From Citrobacter koseri ATCC BAA-895 (GTDB lineage Bacteria > Pseudomonadota > Gammaproteobacteria > Enterobacterales > Enterobacteriaceae), in NCBI RefSeq assembly GCF_000018045.1, contig NC_009792.1, positions 2,294,001 through 2,358,000 of the forward strand: a DNA stretch of 64,000 nt, read 5' to 3'. Shown here piece after piece: positions 34,368 to 43,840 of this stretch. The translations under genes and the position numbers were made by a program. Each line of letters opens with the position of its first letter. Position 1 is the stretch's first letter. The notes under the pieces are model-generated. The model searched no databases. It saw only the letters and a program-made list of their open reading frames with translations, and was not told where the DNA came from.

Positions 34368-36269
34368 ATGAAACTACAGAATTCTTTTCGCGACTATACG
34401 GCTGAGTCCGCGCTGTTCGTGCGCCGGGCGCTGGTCGCTTTTTTGGGTATTTTGCTGCTGACCGGCGTGCTCATCGCCAACCTTTATAATCTGCAAATCG
34501 TGCGTTTTACCGATTACCAGACCCGCTCAAACGAAAACCGCATCAAACTGGTCCCCATCGCCCCCAGCCGTGGGATCATCTATGACCGTAACGGCATCCC
34601 CCTCGCCCTCAACCGCACTATTTATCAGATAGAAATGATGCCGGAGAAGGTCGATAACGTTCAGCAAACGCTGGATGCGTTACGCAGCGTGGTCGATTTG
34701 AACGACGATGACATTGCCGCGTTCAAGAAAGAGCGCGCACGTTCACACCGTTTTACCTCTATTCCCGTCAAAACGAACCTGACCGAAGTGCAGGTCGCGC
34801 GTTTTGCCGTCAATCAGTACCGTTTTCCTGGCGTGGAAGTGAAAGGCTACAAGCGCCGCTACTATCCTTACAACTCCGCGCTGACCCACGTCATCGGCTA
34901 CGTTTCGAAGATTAACGATAAAGACGTCGAACGCCTTGATAAAGACGGTAAGCTGGCCAACTACGCCGCCACACACGATATCGGCAAGCTGGGGATTGAG
35001 CGCTATTACGAAGAGGTGCTGCACGGCCAGACGGGTTATGAAGAGGTTGAAGTCAACAACCGTGGCCGCGTCATCCGTCAGCTTAAAGAGGTGCCGCCGC
35101 AGGCCGGGCATGACATCCATCTCACAATTGACCTGAAACTCCAGCAATATATTGAAACGCTGCTGGCGGGCAGCCGCGCCGCTGTGATCGTAACCGACCC
35201 ACGGACAGGCGGCGTACTGGCGCTGGTTTCCATGCCGAGCTACGACCCGAACCTGTTTGTGGATGGCATCTCCAGCAAAGATTACTCAGGGTTGCTCAAC
35301 GACCCGAATACGCCGCTGGTAAACCGGGCGACGCAAGGTGTTTACCCGCCGGCCTCAACGGTTAAACCGTATGTCGCGGTGTCCGCTTTAAGCGCGGGGG
35401 TGATCACCCGCAATACCAGCCTGTTCGACCCCGGATGGTGGCAGTTGCCGGGTTCTGAGAAGCGTTACCGCGACTGGAAAAAATGGGGGCACGGTCATCT
35501 GAATATCACCAAATCCCTTGAAGAGTCAGCGGATACCTTCTTCTACCAGGTGGCCTATGACATGGGGATAGACCGACTCTCCGAGTGGATGAGCAAATTT
35601 GGATACGGGGAATATACCGGCATCGATCTGGCTGAAGAGCGTTCCGGCAATATGCCAACCCGTGAATGGAAGCAAAAACGCTTTAAAAAGCCGTGGTATC
35701 AGGGCGATACCATCCCGGTGGGCATCGGCCAGGGTTACTGGACGGCGACCCCGATCCAGATGAGCAAGGCGCTGATGATCCTGATTAACGACGGGGTGGT
35801 AAAAGTGCCGCATCTGCTGATGAGCACGGCGGAGAATGGCAAGCAGGTGCCGTGGGTACAGCCGCACGAACCGCCTGTCGGCGATATTCACTCCGGTTAC
35901 TGGGAAATTGCCAAAGACGGCATGTACGGCGTCGCAAACCGCGCTAACGGCACTGCGCATAAATATTTCGCCAGCGCGCCGTATAAAATCGCCGCGAAGT
36001 CTGGTACGGCGCAGGTCTTTGGCCTGAAAGCCAACGAAACCTACAACGCGCACAAAATTGCTGAACGACTACGCGACCATAAACTGATGACGGCATTCGC
36101 GCCGTATAACAATCCCCAGGTTGCTGTCGCCATAATCCTGGAAAACGGCGGTGCGGGCCCGGCTGTCGGTACAATCATGCGTCAGATTCTTGACCACATC
36201 ATGTTGGGCGACAACAACACCAATTTGCCTGCGGAAAACCCGGCGGTTGCAGCGGCGGAGGACCAATAA
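34368..36269 (+). CDS. mrdA: Penicillin-binding protein 2 (elongasome transpeptidase)
   Basis: The peptidoglycan transpeptidase of the rod system. The 633-residue protein has one N-terminal membrane anchor (about 20-42), a dimerisation domain (about 60-230) and the transpeptidase domain with the active-site STVK (Ser330 in PPASTVKPYVA), the SxN and the KSGTA box near 544. It is the target of mecillinam. Directly upstream of its partner mrdB (2-bp gap). Confidence 0.98.
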   Translation: MKLQNSFRDYTAESALFVRRALVAFLGILLLTGVLIANLYNLQIVRFTDYQTRSNENRIKLVPIAPSRGIIYDRNGIPLALNRTIYQIEMMPEKVDNVQQTLDALRSVVDLNDDDIAAFKKERARSHRFTSIPVKTNLTEVQVARFAVNQYRFPGVEVKGYKRRYYPYNSALTHVIGYVSKINDKDVERLDKDGKLANYAATHDIGKLGIERYYEEVLHGQTGYEEVEVNNRGRVIRQLKEVPPQAGHDIHLTIDLKLQQYIETLLAGSRAAVIVTDPRTGGVLALVSMPSYDPNLFVDGISSKDYSGLLNDPNTPLVNRATQGVYPPASTVKPYVAVSALSAGVITRNTSLFDPGWWQLPGSEKRYRDWKKWGHGHLNITKSLEESADTFFYQVAYDMGIDRLSEWMSKFGYGEYTGIDLAEERSGNMPTREWKQKRFKKPWYQGDTIPVGIGQGYWTATPIQMSKALMILINDGVVKVPHLLMSTAENGKQVPWVQPHEPPVGDIHSGYWEIAKDGMYGVANRANGTAHKYFASAPYKIAAKSGTAQVFGLKANETYNAHKIAERLRDHKLMTAFAPYNNPQVAVAIILENGGAGPAVGTIMRQILDHIMLGDNNTNLPAENPAVAAAEDQ

Positions 36270-36271
36270 TC

Positions 36272-37384
36272 GTGACGGATAATCCGAACAAAAAAACATT
36301 CTGGGATAAAATCCATATCGATCCCACGATGTTACTGATTCTGCTGGCGCTGCTGGTTTACAGTTCATTAGTCATCTGGAGCGCCAGCGGCCAGGATATT
36401 GGCATGATGGAGCGAAAAATCGGTCAGATCGCGATGGGTCTGGTCATTATGGTGGTGATGGCGCAAATCCCGCCTCGTGTCTACGAAGGATGGGCGCCCT
36501 ATCTCTATATTTTCTGCATCATCCTGCTGGTGGCGGTAGACGCCTTCGGGGCGATATCCAAAGGAGCGCAACGCTGGCTGGATCTGGGGATCGTCCGTTT
36601 TCAGCCTTCTGAAATCGCCAAGATCGCCGTCCCCCTAATGGTGGCGCGCTTTATCAACCGTGATGTCTGCCCGCCGTCGCTGAAAAACACGGCTATCGCG
36701 CTGGTATTGATTTTTATGCCGACGCTGCTGGTCGCCGCGCAGCCTGACCTGGGCACCTCGATTCTGGTCGCCCTTTCCGGCCTGTTCGTGCTGTTTTTGT
36801 CTGGTTTGAGCTGGCGTTTAATCGGCATTGCGGTGGTGCTGATTGCCGCGTTTATCCCGATCATGTGGTTCTTCCTGATGCATGATTATCAGCGCCAGCG
36901 CGTCATGATGCTTCTCGACCCGGAGACCGACCCTTTAGGCGCGGGTTATCATATCATCCAGTCTAAAATTGCGATTGGCTCCGGCGGCCTGCGCGGTAAA
37001 GGCTGGCTGCACGGCACTCAGTCGCAGCTTGAGTTTTTACCCGAACGCCACACCGACTTTATCTTCGCCGTACTGGCGGAAGAGTTAGGCCTGGTGGGAA
37101 TATTAATCCTGCTGGCGCTCTACATTCTGCTGATTATGCGCGGACTGTGGATCGCTGCCCGCGCGCAAACCACCTTTGGTCGCGTGATGGCCGGTGGTTT
37201 AATGTTGATATTATTCGTTTATGTCTTCGTAAATATTGGTATGGTGAGCGGTATTCTGCCCGTTGTAGGGGTTCCACTCCCGCTGGTCAGTTACGGAGGC
37301 TCCGCACTGATAGTGCTGATGGCCGGGTTCGGGATTGTTATGTCGATCCACACCCACAGAAAAATGTTGTCGAAAAGCGTGTAA
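36272..37384 (+). CDS. mrdB: RodA, elongasome glycosyltransferase
   Basis: A SEDS-family peptidoglycan polymerase partnered with PBP2. The 370-residue integral protein has about ten membrane segments, including the SEDS motif LPERHTDFIFAVLAEELG near 256-273. GTG start at 36272. In operon order after mrdA. Confidence 0.98.
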   Translation: MTDNPNKKTFWDKIHIDPTMLLILLALLVYSSLVIWSASGQDIGMMERKIGQIAMGLVIMVVMAQIPPRVYEGWAPYLYIFCIILLVAVDAFGAISKGAQRWLDLGIVRFQPSEIAKIAVPLMVARFINRDVCPPSLKNTAIALVLIFMPTLLVAAQPDLGTSILVALSGLFVLFLSGLSWRLIGIAVVLIAAFIPIMWFFLMHDYQRQRVMMLLDPETDPLGAGYHIIQSKIAIGSGGLRGKGWLHGTQSQLEFLPERHTDFIFAVLAEELGLVGILILLALYILLIMRGLWIAARAQTTFGRVMAGGLMLILFVYVFVNIGMVSGILPVVGVPLPLVSYGGSALIVLMAGFGIVMSIHTHRKMLSKSV

Positions 37385-37394
37385 GGGGTGCGCA

Positions 37395-38519
37395 ATGCGT
37401 AAGCAGTTGCCAGGAGTCTGCGTCGCGGCAGGAATAATGTTACTCGCGGCGTGTTCGAGTGATGATGGTCAGCAGCAGGTTGCCGTCGCGCCGCAGCCTG
37501 CGGTGTGTAACGGGCCGATTGTTGAGATCGGCGGGGCGGAGCCACGTTATGAACCTCTGAGCCCGACAGCAAATCAGGATTATCAACGAGACGGTAGAAG
37601 CTACAAAATTGTCCAGGACCCGTCTCGCTTTAGCCAGGCCGGGCTTGCCGCCATTTATGATGCGGAACCCGGCAGCAATTTAACCGCATCGGGCGAAGCG
37701 TTTGACCCGATGCAGCTCACCGCTGCGCATCCAACGCTGCCGATCCCGAGCTATGCGCGAATCACGAATCTGGCGAATGGCCGGATGATCGTGGTACGCA
37801 TTAACGATCGCGGCCCTTACGGTAACGATCGGGTGATTTCACTCTCCCGCGCGGCGGCCGATCGTCTGAATACGTCGAATAACACCAAAGTCCGCGTTGA
37901 TCCCATTATCGTTGCGCAGGATGGTTCACTGTCAGGGCCAGGCATGGCCTGCACGACAGTGGCGAAACAGACCTACGCCCTGCCCGCGCGCCCTGATTTA
38001 AGCGGCGGCATGGGCAGCGTCTCTTCCGCGCCGGAATCGGTACAGCCGCAAGGCGATGTCCGGGCGATAAGCAATTCGACGCTGAAAAGCGATGACCCGA
38101 GCGGCGCACCGGTCAACAGCAGCGGCTTCCTTGGCGCGCCGACCACGCTCGCCTCCGGGGTGCTCGAAGGCAGCGAACCAACGCCCGCGCCACAGCCCGC
38201 CGCAGCGACACCCGCCGCGCCGGTAACGGCTCCTGGTTCGACTCAGGGCGCAGTCGCTGCCCCGACGCCGGCTCCAGCTCCGGCCGCCGCAAGCAGCGGT
38301 TTCGTGGTTCAGGTTGGCGCGGTCAGCGATCAAACGCGCGCGCAGCAGTACCAGCAGCGTTTAAGCCAGCAGTTTGGCGTACCGGGGCGTGTGATGCAAA
38401 ACGGCGCGGTCTGGCGCATTCAGCTTGGGCCATTCGCCAGCAAAACTGAAGCCAGCGCGTTGCAGCAGCGTCTGCAATCTGAAGCCCAGTTACAGTCCTT
38501 TATCGCCAGCGCGCAGTAG
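37395..38519 (+). CDS. rlpA: RlpA, septal-ring lytic lipoprotein
   Basis: An outer-membrane lipoprotein with a double-psi beta-barrel domain (about 80-170), which in Pseudomonas is a lytic transglycosylase on denuded strands, and a C-terminal SPOR domain (about 300-374) for septal localisation. The lipobox is LAAC with Cys20. Between the domains lies an Ala/Pro/Ser linker. I set the start at 37395 (374 residues) after AAGGGGTG; an ATG-less extension to 37335 would run into mrdB. Slightly longer than E. coli (362), mostly in the linker. Confidence 0.96.
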   Translation: MRKQLPGVCVAAGIMLLAACSSDDGQQQVAVAPQPAVCNGPIVEIGGAEPRYEPLSPTANQDYQRDGRSYKIVQDPSRFSQAGLAAIYDAEPGSNLTASGEAFDPMQLTAAHPTLPIPSYARITNLANGRMIVVRINDRGPYGNDRVISLSRAAADRLNTSNNTKVRVDPIIVAQDGSLSGPGMACTTVAKQTYALPARPDLSGGMGSVSSAPESVQPQGDVRAISNSTLKSDDPSGAPVNSSGFLGAPTTLASGVLEGSEPTPAPQPAAATPAAPVTAPGSTQGAVAAPTPAPAPAAASSGFVVQVGAVSDQTRAQQYQQRLSQQFGVPGRVMQNGAVWRIQLGPFASKTEASALQQRLQSEAQLQSFIASAQ

Positions 38520-38605
38520 CCTGCAAAGGGCATCTGAATTGTCAATTTCTGTAAATGACATTAACAAAGTCACGCGGAAAGTCAGATGCCTGCCGGTTAT
38601 GCTTT

Positions 38606-38614
38606 TGCTATAGT
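38606..38614 (+). promoter_or_regulatory. Extended -10 promoter of dacA
   Basis: TG-C-TATAGT at 38606-38614, 45 bp before the dacA ATG, with a poor -35 (ATGCCT). The extended -10 motif can compensate. Confidence 0.6.
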
Positions 38615-38658
38615 AGGGCACTTTTTTTAATTCCATCACGGACGTCGTAGTTCAGACC

Positions 38659-39870
38659 ATGAAGACCACTTTTTCCGCTCGTTTCATGCAGCGCATGGCG
38701 CTCACCACGGCTCTTTGCGCCGCCTTTATCACAAGCGCGCATGCCGATGACCTGAATATCAAAACCATGATCCCAGGTGTTCCGCAGATCGATGCGGAGT
38801 CGTATATCCTGATCGACTACAACTCCGGCAAAGTGCTGGCGGAACAAAATGCGGATACGCGCCGCGATCCCGCCAGCCTGACCAAAATGATGACCAGCTA
38901 TGTCATCGGCCAGGCGATGAAAGCAGGGAAATTTAAAGAGACCGATCTAGTGACGATCGGCAACGACGCCTGGGCTACCGGCAACCCGGTATTTAAAGGC
39001 TCGTCCCTGATGTTCCTGAAACCGGGTATGCAAGTTCCTGTTTCCCAGTTAATCCGTGGTATTAACCTGCAATCCGGCAACGACGCCTGCGTGGCGATGG
39101 CCGACTTTGCCGCCGGTAGCCAGGATGCCTTCGTCGGGCTGATGAACAGCTATGTGAATGCCCTGGGTCTGAAAAACACCCACTTCCAGACCGTTCATGG
39201 CCTGGATGCTGATGGACAATACAGCTCTGCGCGCGACATGGCGCTGATCGGCCAGGCGTTAATCCGCGATGTGCCAAACGAATACTCTATCTACAAAGAA
39301 AAAGAGTTCACCTTCAACGGGATTCGCCAGTTAAACCGCAATGGTCTGCTGTGGGACAACAGCCTGAACGTTGACGGGATCAAAACCGGCCACACGGATA
39401 AAGCAGGCTACAACCTCGTGGCGTCGGCAACTGAAGGCCAGATGCGCCTGATCTCTGCGGTGATGGGTGGACGTACCTACAAAGGTCGTGAAACAGAAAG
39501 CAAAAAACTGCTGACCTGGGGCTTCCGCTTCTTTGAAACCGTAAACCCGCTGAAAGTCGGGAAAGAGTTTGCCTCTGAACCGGCCTGGTTTGGCGATACC
39601 GATCGCGCCTCGCTGGGTGTGGATAAAGACGTCTATCTGACCATTCCTCGCGGCCGCATGAAAGATCTGAAAGCCAGCTACGTGCTGAACACGGCTGAAC
39701 TGCATGCCCCGTTGCAGAAAAACCAGGTCGTCGGCACAATCAACTTCCAGCTGGATGGCAAAACCATTGAGCAGCGCCCGCTGGTGGTACTACAGGAAAT
39801 TCCTGAAGGTAACTTCTTCGGCAAAATCATTGATTACATTAAATTAATGTTCCATCACTGGTTTGGTTAA
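38659..39870 (+). CDS. dacA: D-alanyl-D-alanine carboxypeptidase DacA (PBP5)
   Basis: Trims the terminal D-Ala of peptidoglycan stem peptides; periplasmic, anchored by a C-terminal amphipathic helix (DYIKLMFHHWFG). The 403-residue precursor has a signal peptide cut after AHA (29/30). Active site: Ser73-x-x-Lys76 (SLTK), SGN and KTG (KTGHT) boxes. Own promoter upstream, terminator at 39924-39957. Confidence 0.98.
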   Translation: MKTTFSARFMQRMALTTALCAAFITSAHADDLNIKTMIPGVPQIDAESYILIDYNSGKVLAEQNADTRRDPASLTKMMTSYVIGQAMKAGKFKETDLVTIGNDAWATGNPVFKGSSLMFLKPGMQVPVSQLIRGINLQSGNDACVAMADFAAGSQDAFVGLMNSYVNALGLKNTHFQTVHGLDADGQYSSARDMALIGQALIRDVPNEYSIYKEKEFTFNGIRQLNRNGLLWDNSLNVDGIKTGHTDKAGYNLVASATEGQMRLISAVMGGRTYKGRETESKKLLTWGFRFFETVNPLKVGKEFASEPAWFGDTDRASLGVDKDVYLTIPRGRMKDLKASYVLNTAELHAPLQKNQVVGTINFQLDGKTIEQRPLVVLQEIPEGNFFGKIIDYIKLMFHHWFG

Positions 39871-39923
39871 AAATTAAGCACTTGAAAGTGTGATTTCCAT
39901 CCCCATATACTGAGTATCCTGAT

Positions 39924-39957
39924 AACTCCCACACGCTGTGGGAGTTATTATTTTTTG
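39924..39957 (+). terminator. Terminator of dacA
   Basis: AACTCCCACA/TGTGGGAGTT stem with loop CGC, followed by ATTATTTTTT. Confidence 0.9.
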
Positions 39958-39976
39958 ATGTAATGCCGGAGCTGAC

Positions 39977-40240
39977 ATGAAAACCAAACTTAACGAACTG
40001 CTTGAATTCCCTACGCCATTTACTTACAAAGTAATGGGGCAGGCGTTGCCTGAGCTGGTTGATCAGGTGGTTGAAGTGGTACAGCGCCATGCGCCAGGTG
40101 ATTACTCCCCGACGGTAAAACCGAGCAGCAAAGGTAACTACCACTCGGTCTCTATCACCATCAACGCAACCCATATCGAGCAGGTTGAAACACTGTACGA
40201 AGAACTGGGTAATATCGATATCGTTCGTATGGTGCTGTAA
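39977..40240 (+). CDS. ybeD: YbeD, UPF0250 family protein
   Basis: A small cytoplasmic protein of 87 residues with an ACT-like alpha/beta fold by its homologues. No catalytic motif is visible. It precedes lipB; a link with lipoate metabolism has been suggested from location only. ATG after GGAGCTGAC. Confidence 0.93.
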   Translation: MKTKLNELLEFPTPFTYKVMGQALPELVDQVVEVVQRHAPGDYSPTVKPSSKGNYHSVSITINATHIEQVETLYEELGNIDIVRMVL

Positions 40241-40337
40241 TACATCCGTTCGTTACCCGGCGTTGCCCGGGTAACATCCTCCCCCGCTGTGATATACTTT
40301 TCTCCCTCTTTTGTTCATTCTCTACGGAGATGCCGTT

Positions 40338-40979
40338 TTGTATCAGGATAAAATTCTTGTCCGCCAGCTCGGTCTTCAGCCCTACGAACCCGTTTCCCAG
40401 GCCATGCACGAATTCACCGATACCCGCGATGAAAACACGCCCGATGAGATCTGGTTAGTTGAGCACTTTCCTGTTTTCACCCAGGGTCAGGCCGGTAAAG
40501 CGGAGCATGTATTAATGCCCGGCGATATTCCGGTGATCCAGAGCGATCGTGGTGGGCAAGTCACCTATCACGGCCCCGGCCAGCAGGTAATGTATGTTCT
40601 GCTGAATCTTAAACGCCGTAAGCTGGGCGTGCGGGAGCTGGTGACGCTGCTGGAACAAACCGTCGTCAATACGCTTGCCGAACGGGGTATTGATGCGCAT
40701 CCGCGAGCCGATGCGCCCGGAGTTTATGTGGGAGAAAAAAAGATCTGCTCACTGGGTTTACGAATCCGTCGCGGCTGCTCTTTTCATGGTCTGGCATTAA
40801 ACGTCAATATGGATCTCTCTCCGTTCTTACGCATCAATCCTTGCGGTTATGCCGGGATGGAAATGGCGAAAATATCGCAATGGGATAATAACGCAACGAC
40901 GGATAATATTGCCCCTCGCCTGTTGGCCAATATTTTAGCCCTGCTAAACAATCCACCTCATGAATATATTCCTGCTTAA
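40338..40979 (+). CDS. lipB: Octanoyl-ACP:protein octanoyltransferase LipB
   Basis: Transfers octanoate from ACP to lipoyl domains, first step of lipoate synthesis. I chose the TTG at 40338 (213 residues, E. coli length), with GGAG eight bases upstream; an ATG at 40311 lies before that ribosome site. Catalytic Lys (GEKKICSLGL) and Cys (LRINPCGYAGM) are present. A 10-bp hairpin without T-tract (40991-41019) follows. Confidence 0.97.
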   Translation: MYQDKILVRQLGLQPYEPVSQAMHEFTDTRDENTPDEIWLVEHFPVFTQGQAGKAEHVLMPGDIPVIQSDRGGQVTYHGPGQQVMYVLLNLKRRKLGVRELVTLLEQTVVNTLAERGIDAHPRADAPGVYVGEKKICSLGLRIRRGCSFHGLALNVNMDLSPFLRINPCGYAGMEMAKISQWDNNATTDNIAPRLLANILALLNNPPHEYIPA

Positions 40980-41279
40980 TCAATAAAATATAATGACCCA
41001 CGCAATTCATGGGTCATTAACTATATATTGCTTGAATGCTTTACTTCTCCGCCCGGTTTCTATATTTTCGTTATGCCTAAGCTAAAACCGTCAATGACGC
41101 AACCTCATCAGCCATCAGAATGAGGGGATTCGCCGTGGCTAAAATCCGAATGTACTGTTTGTTACCCTGTTGAAATTGTTACTGATATTGACATTCAGGC
41201 GATATTTAAGCCAAATCAAAAATGCAATAAATATAAACCCTACTATTATTTATAACGTGAATAAATTCGGAGCGAGAGC
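40980..41279 (+). other. lipB-ybeF intergenic region
   Basis: 300 bp, AT-rich after 41000. It holds the lipB hairpin and should hold the ybeF promoter; near the start a GGAGCGAG ribosome site is clear. No small gene is convincing. Confidence 0.6.
40991..41019 (+). other. Hairpin after lipB
   Basis: TAATGACCCA pairs with TGGGTCATTA around 9 nt. The following sequence is ACTATATATT, so termination would be weak. Confidence 0.6.
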
Positions 41280-42254
41280 GTGAATGATAATAATCTGCCG
41301 GGACGACGTCTAATCGAGCAACGGCCAGAAGACAAACCTCAAATTTTCAGAACGCTGAGAAATATTGACCTTAATCTCTTGACTATTTTTGAAGCGGTAT
41401 ACGTTCATAAAGGCATCGTCAATGCTGCGAAAATTCTTAATTTAACGCCATCCGCTATTAGCCAGTCTATTCAAAAATTACGCGCTATATTTCCCGACCC
41501 GCTATTTATCCGTAAAGGCCAGGGCGTGACCCCGACGGCCTATGCCACCCATCTGCATGAGTATATTAGCCAGGGGCTGGAATCTATTCTGGGCGCGCTG
41601 GATCTGACCGGCAGTTACGACAAACAGCGCACCATCACGATAGGCACGCCTCCCTCTATCGGGGCGTTAGTCATGCCAACCATCTATCAGGCGATCAAAT
41701 CCCTGTATCCGCAGCTTCTGTTACGCAACATTCCGGTAAGCGACGCCGAATGCCAGCTCAGCCAGTTTCAGACCGATTTGGTCATCGATACCCATATCTA
41801 CAGTAGTCGGGCCATTCATCACCATGTGCTGTTTGCCGATACTGTTGAGCTGGTTTGTCGCCAGGATCACCCTTCACTTTCCGCCCCGCTAACCGAAGAG
41901 AAGCTGAAAGCGGTCGACCATACTCTGCTGATGCTCGAAGGGCAGAATTTCAGCCTGGTGCGTCAGCGTATCCAGGACCTCTTCCCTGAACGACAAATCA
42001 ACTTTAGCAGCTACAACATCTTCACCATTGCCTCACTCATCGCCAGCAGCGACCTGCTGGGGATGATGCCCACCCGGTTCTACACCTTATTTAGCCGTTG
42101 CTGGCCGCTCAAGCGCATTCCCTATGCGCCACTGAGCGATGAGAGAATCGACTTTTCGCTGCATTACAACAAATTAAGCTTGCGTGACCCGGTGCTGGAG
42201 AATGTTATTGATGTAATACGCGATGCGTTTCGAACCGGAGATGTTGCTGCTTAG
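41280..42254 (+). CDS. ybeF: YbeF, LysR-type regulator
   Basis: A LysR regulator of unknown effector; 324 residues. The HTH lies at about 40-62 (VNAAKILNLTPSAISQSIQKL). The first 25 residues before the HTH are longer than in most family members. GTG at 41280 with GGAGCGAG at good spacing. Stands alone between lipB and lipA. E. coli YbeF is shorter by seven residues and also of unknown role. Confidence 0.93.
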   Translation: MNDNNLPGRRLIEQRPEDKPQIFRTLRNIDLNLLTIFEAVYVHKGIVNAAKILNLTPSAISQSIQKLRAIFPDPLFIRKGQGVTPTAYATHLHEYISQGLESILGALDLTGSYDKQRTITIGTPPSIGALVMPTIYQAIKSLYPQLLLRNIPVSDAECQLSQFQTDLVIDTHIYSSRAIHHHVLFADTVELVCRQDHPSLSAPLTEEKLKAVDHTLLMLEGQNFSLVRQRIQDLFPERQINFSSYNIFTIASLIASSDLLGMMPTRFYTLFSRCWPLKRIPYAPLSDERIDFSLHYNKLSLRDPVLENVIDVIRDAFRTGDVAA

Positions 42255-42441
42255 TCACAGGAGATGTTGGGCAAATGGCACAAAACAACAACTATTTTAC
42301 ATTTTGCCGACCACTCAGGCTGCTTTATGGCCCGTTTCAATGATATACTGCCTGTAGTTAATTCAAAAATAGTTGATAAATACAACATTCCCTTGAATTG
42401 AAACGCTTTCCTTCGTTATTCGCAACTGGAACACGCACGCT

Positions 42442-43407
42442 ATGAGTAAACCCATTGTGATGGAACGCGGTGTCAAATACCGCGATGCCGATAAGATGGC
42501 CCTTATCCCGGTTAAAAATGTGGCAACAGAGCGCGAAGCCCTGCTGCGTAAGCCGGAATGGATGAAAATAAAGCTTCCAGCGGACTCCACTCGTATCCAG
42601 GGCATCAAAGCGGCAATGCGCAAAAATGGCCTGCATTCTGTCTGCGAGGAAGCCTCTTGCCCTAACCTGGCGGAATGTTTCAATCACGGAACCGCCACCT
42701 TTATGATCCTCGGCGCGATTTGTACCCGCCGTTGCCCGTTCTGTGACGTTGCCCACGGTCGCCCTGTCGCCCCGGATACCAACGAACCATTAAAACTGGC
42801 TCAGACGATTGCGGATATGGCGTTACGCTATGTAGTTATCACCTCCGTTGACCGCGATGATCTGCGCGATGGCGGCGCTCAGCACTTTGCTGACTGCATT
42901 ACCGCGATTCGTGAAAAAAGCCCGGCAATTAAAATTGAAACGCTGGTGCCTGACTTCCGTGGCCGTATGGATCGCGCACTGGAGATCCTTAACGCCACTC
43001 CGCCAGATGTCTTCAACCATAACCTTGAAAACGTACCGCGTGTCTATCGTCAGGTACGCCCAGGCGCCGATTACAACTGGTCGCTGAAGCTGCTGGAGCG
43101 TTTCAAAGAGGCCCACCCGGAAATCCCAACCAAATCGGGTCTGATGGTCGGTCTGGGAGAAACCAACGCTGAAATCATTGAGGTTATGCGCGACTTGCGC
43201 CGTCATGGCGTCACCATGCTGACGCTGGGCCAGTATTTACAGCCAAGCCGCCATCACCTGCCGGTACAGCGTTATGTTAGCCCGGAAGAGTTCGATGAGA
43301 TGAAAGCCGAAGCCATGGCGATGGGCTTTACCCATGCCGCTTGCGGGCCGTTTGTTCGTTCTTCTTACCATGCAGACATGCAGGCGAAAGGACTGGAAGT
43401 GAAGTGA
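42442..43407 (+). CDS. lipA: Lipoyl synthase LipA
   Basis: A radical-SAM enzyme that inserts two sulfurs into octanoyl groups placed by LipB. The 321-residue protein shows auxiliary-cluster cysteines 68, 73 and 79 ([12 protein letters not shown]) and the radical-SAM CxxxCxxC at 94/98/101. The ending RSSYHADMQ holds the Ser that binds the auxiliary cluster. Convergent with tatE, sharing the terminator at 43437-43466. Confidence 0.98.
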
Positions 43408-43436
43408 TCGAGTAATACTCGCTTACATTTAACGCA

Positions 43437-43466
43437 TAAAAAACCCGCTTAAACGCGGGTTTTTTC
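43437..43466. terminator. Bidirectional terminator lipA/tatE
   Basis: AAAAAACCCGC-TTAAAC-GCGGGTTTTTT; T-tracts on both strands suit the convergent lipA and tatE. Confidence 0.9.
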
Positions 43467-43507
43467 TCTTCAGAGTCAGATGAAGGAGCATCCTGCTCGC
43501 GTCATGA

Positions 43508-43711
43508 TCACTCTTTATGAGAGAGTTTCTCAGCCTGAATATCGCCGCCCGCTTCTTTTTTCGCGCCAGCGTCTTCATCATTCATCGCCTTTTTGAAACC
43601 TTTAATTGCCGTGCCCAGGTCTCCGCCCAGCGTACGTAACTTCCTGGTACCAAACAGCAGAACGACCAGTGCGGCAACCACCAGCAGTTTGGTAATACTA
43701 ATCTCACCCAT
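43508..43711 (-). CDS. tatE: TatE, twin-arginine translocase subunit
   Basis: A small TatA-like membrane subunit of the Tat export system. The 67-residue protein has an N-terminal membrane helix (4-20), a FG hinge (LLFGTRKLRTLGGDLG) and an amphipathic helix, then a charged tail. It is a paralogue of TatA at a separate locus. Confidence 0.96.
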   Translation of the reverse strand: MGEISITKLLVVAALVVLLFGTRKLRTLGGDLGTAIKGFKKAMNDEDAGAKKEAGGDIQAEKLSHKE

Positions 43712-43840
43712 AGATACCTTCTTGACTTAAAATCAGGCGGCTTAACGCGCCATATTAACCTGAGAATATTAACGGTCATTCGACGCGCGCACACAATAGC
43801 AATCTGTAACAAGGTGAATCAAGCTTAGTTTAAAAAAACA

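Noticed and set aside
42263..42400. 45-codon open frame in the lipA leader
   Set aside because: AGGAG touches the ATG directly, too close to act as a ribosome site, and the frame covers the probable lipA promoter (GATATACTG region).
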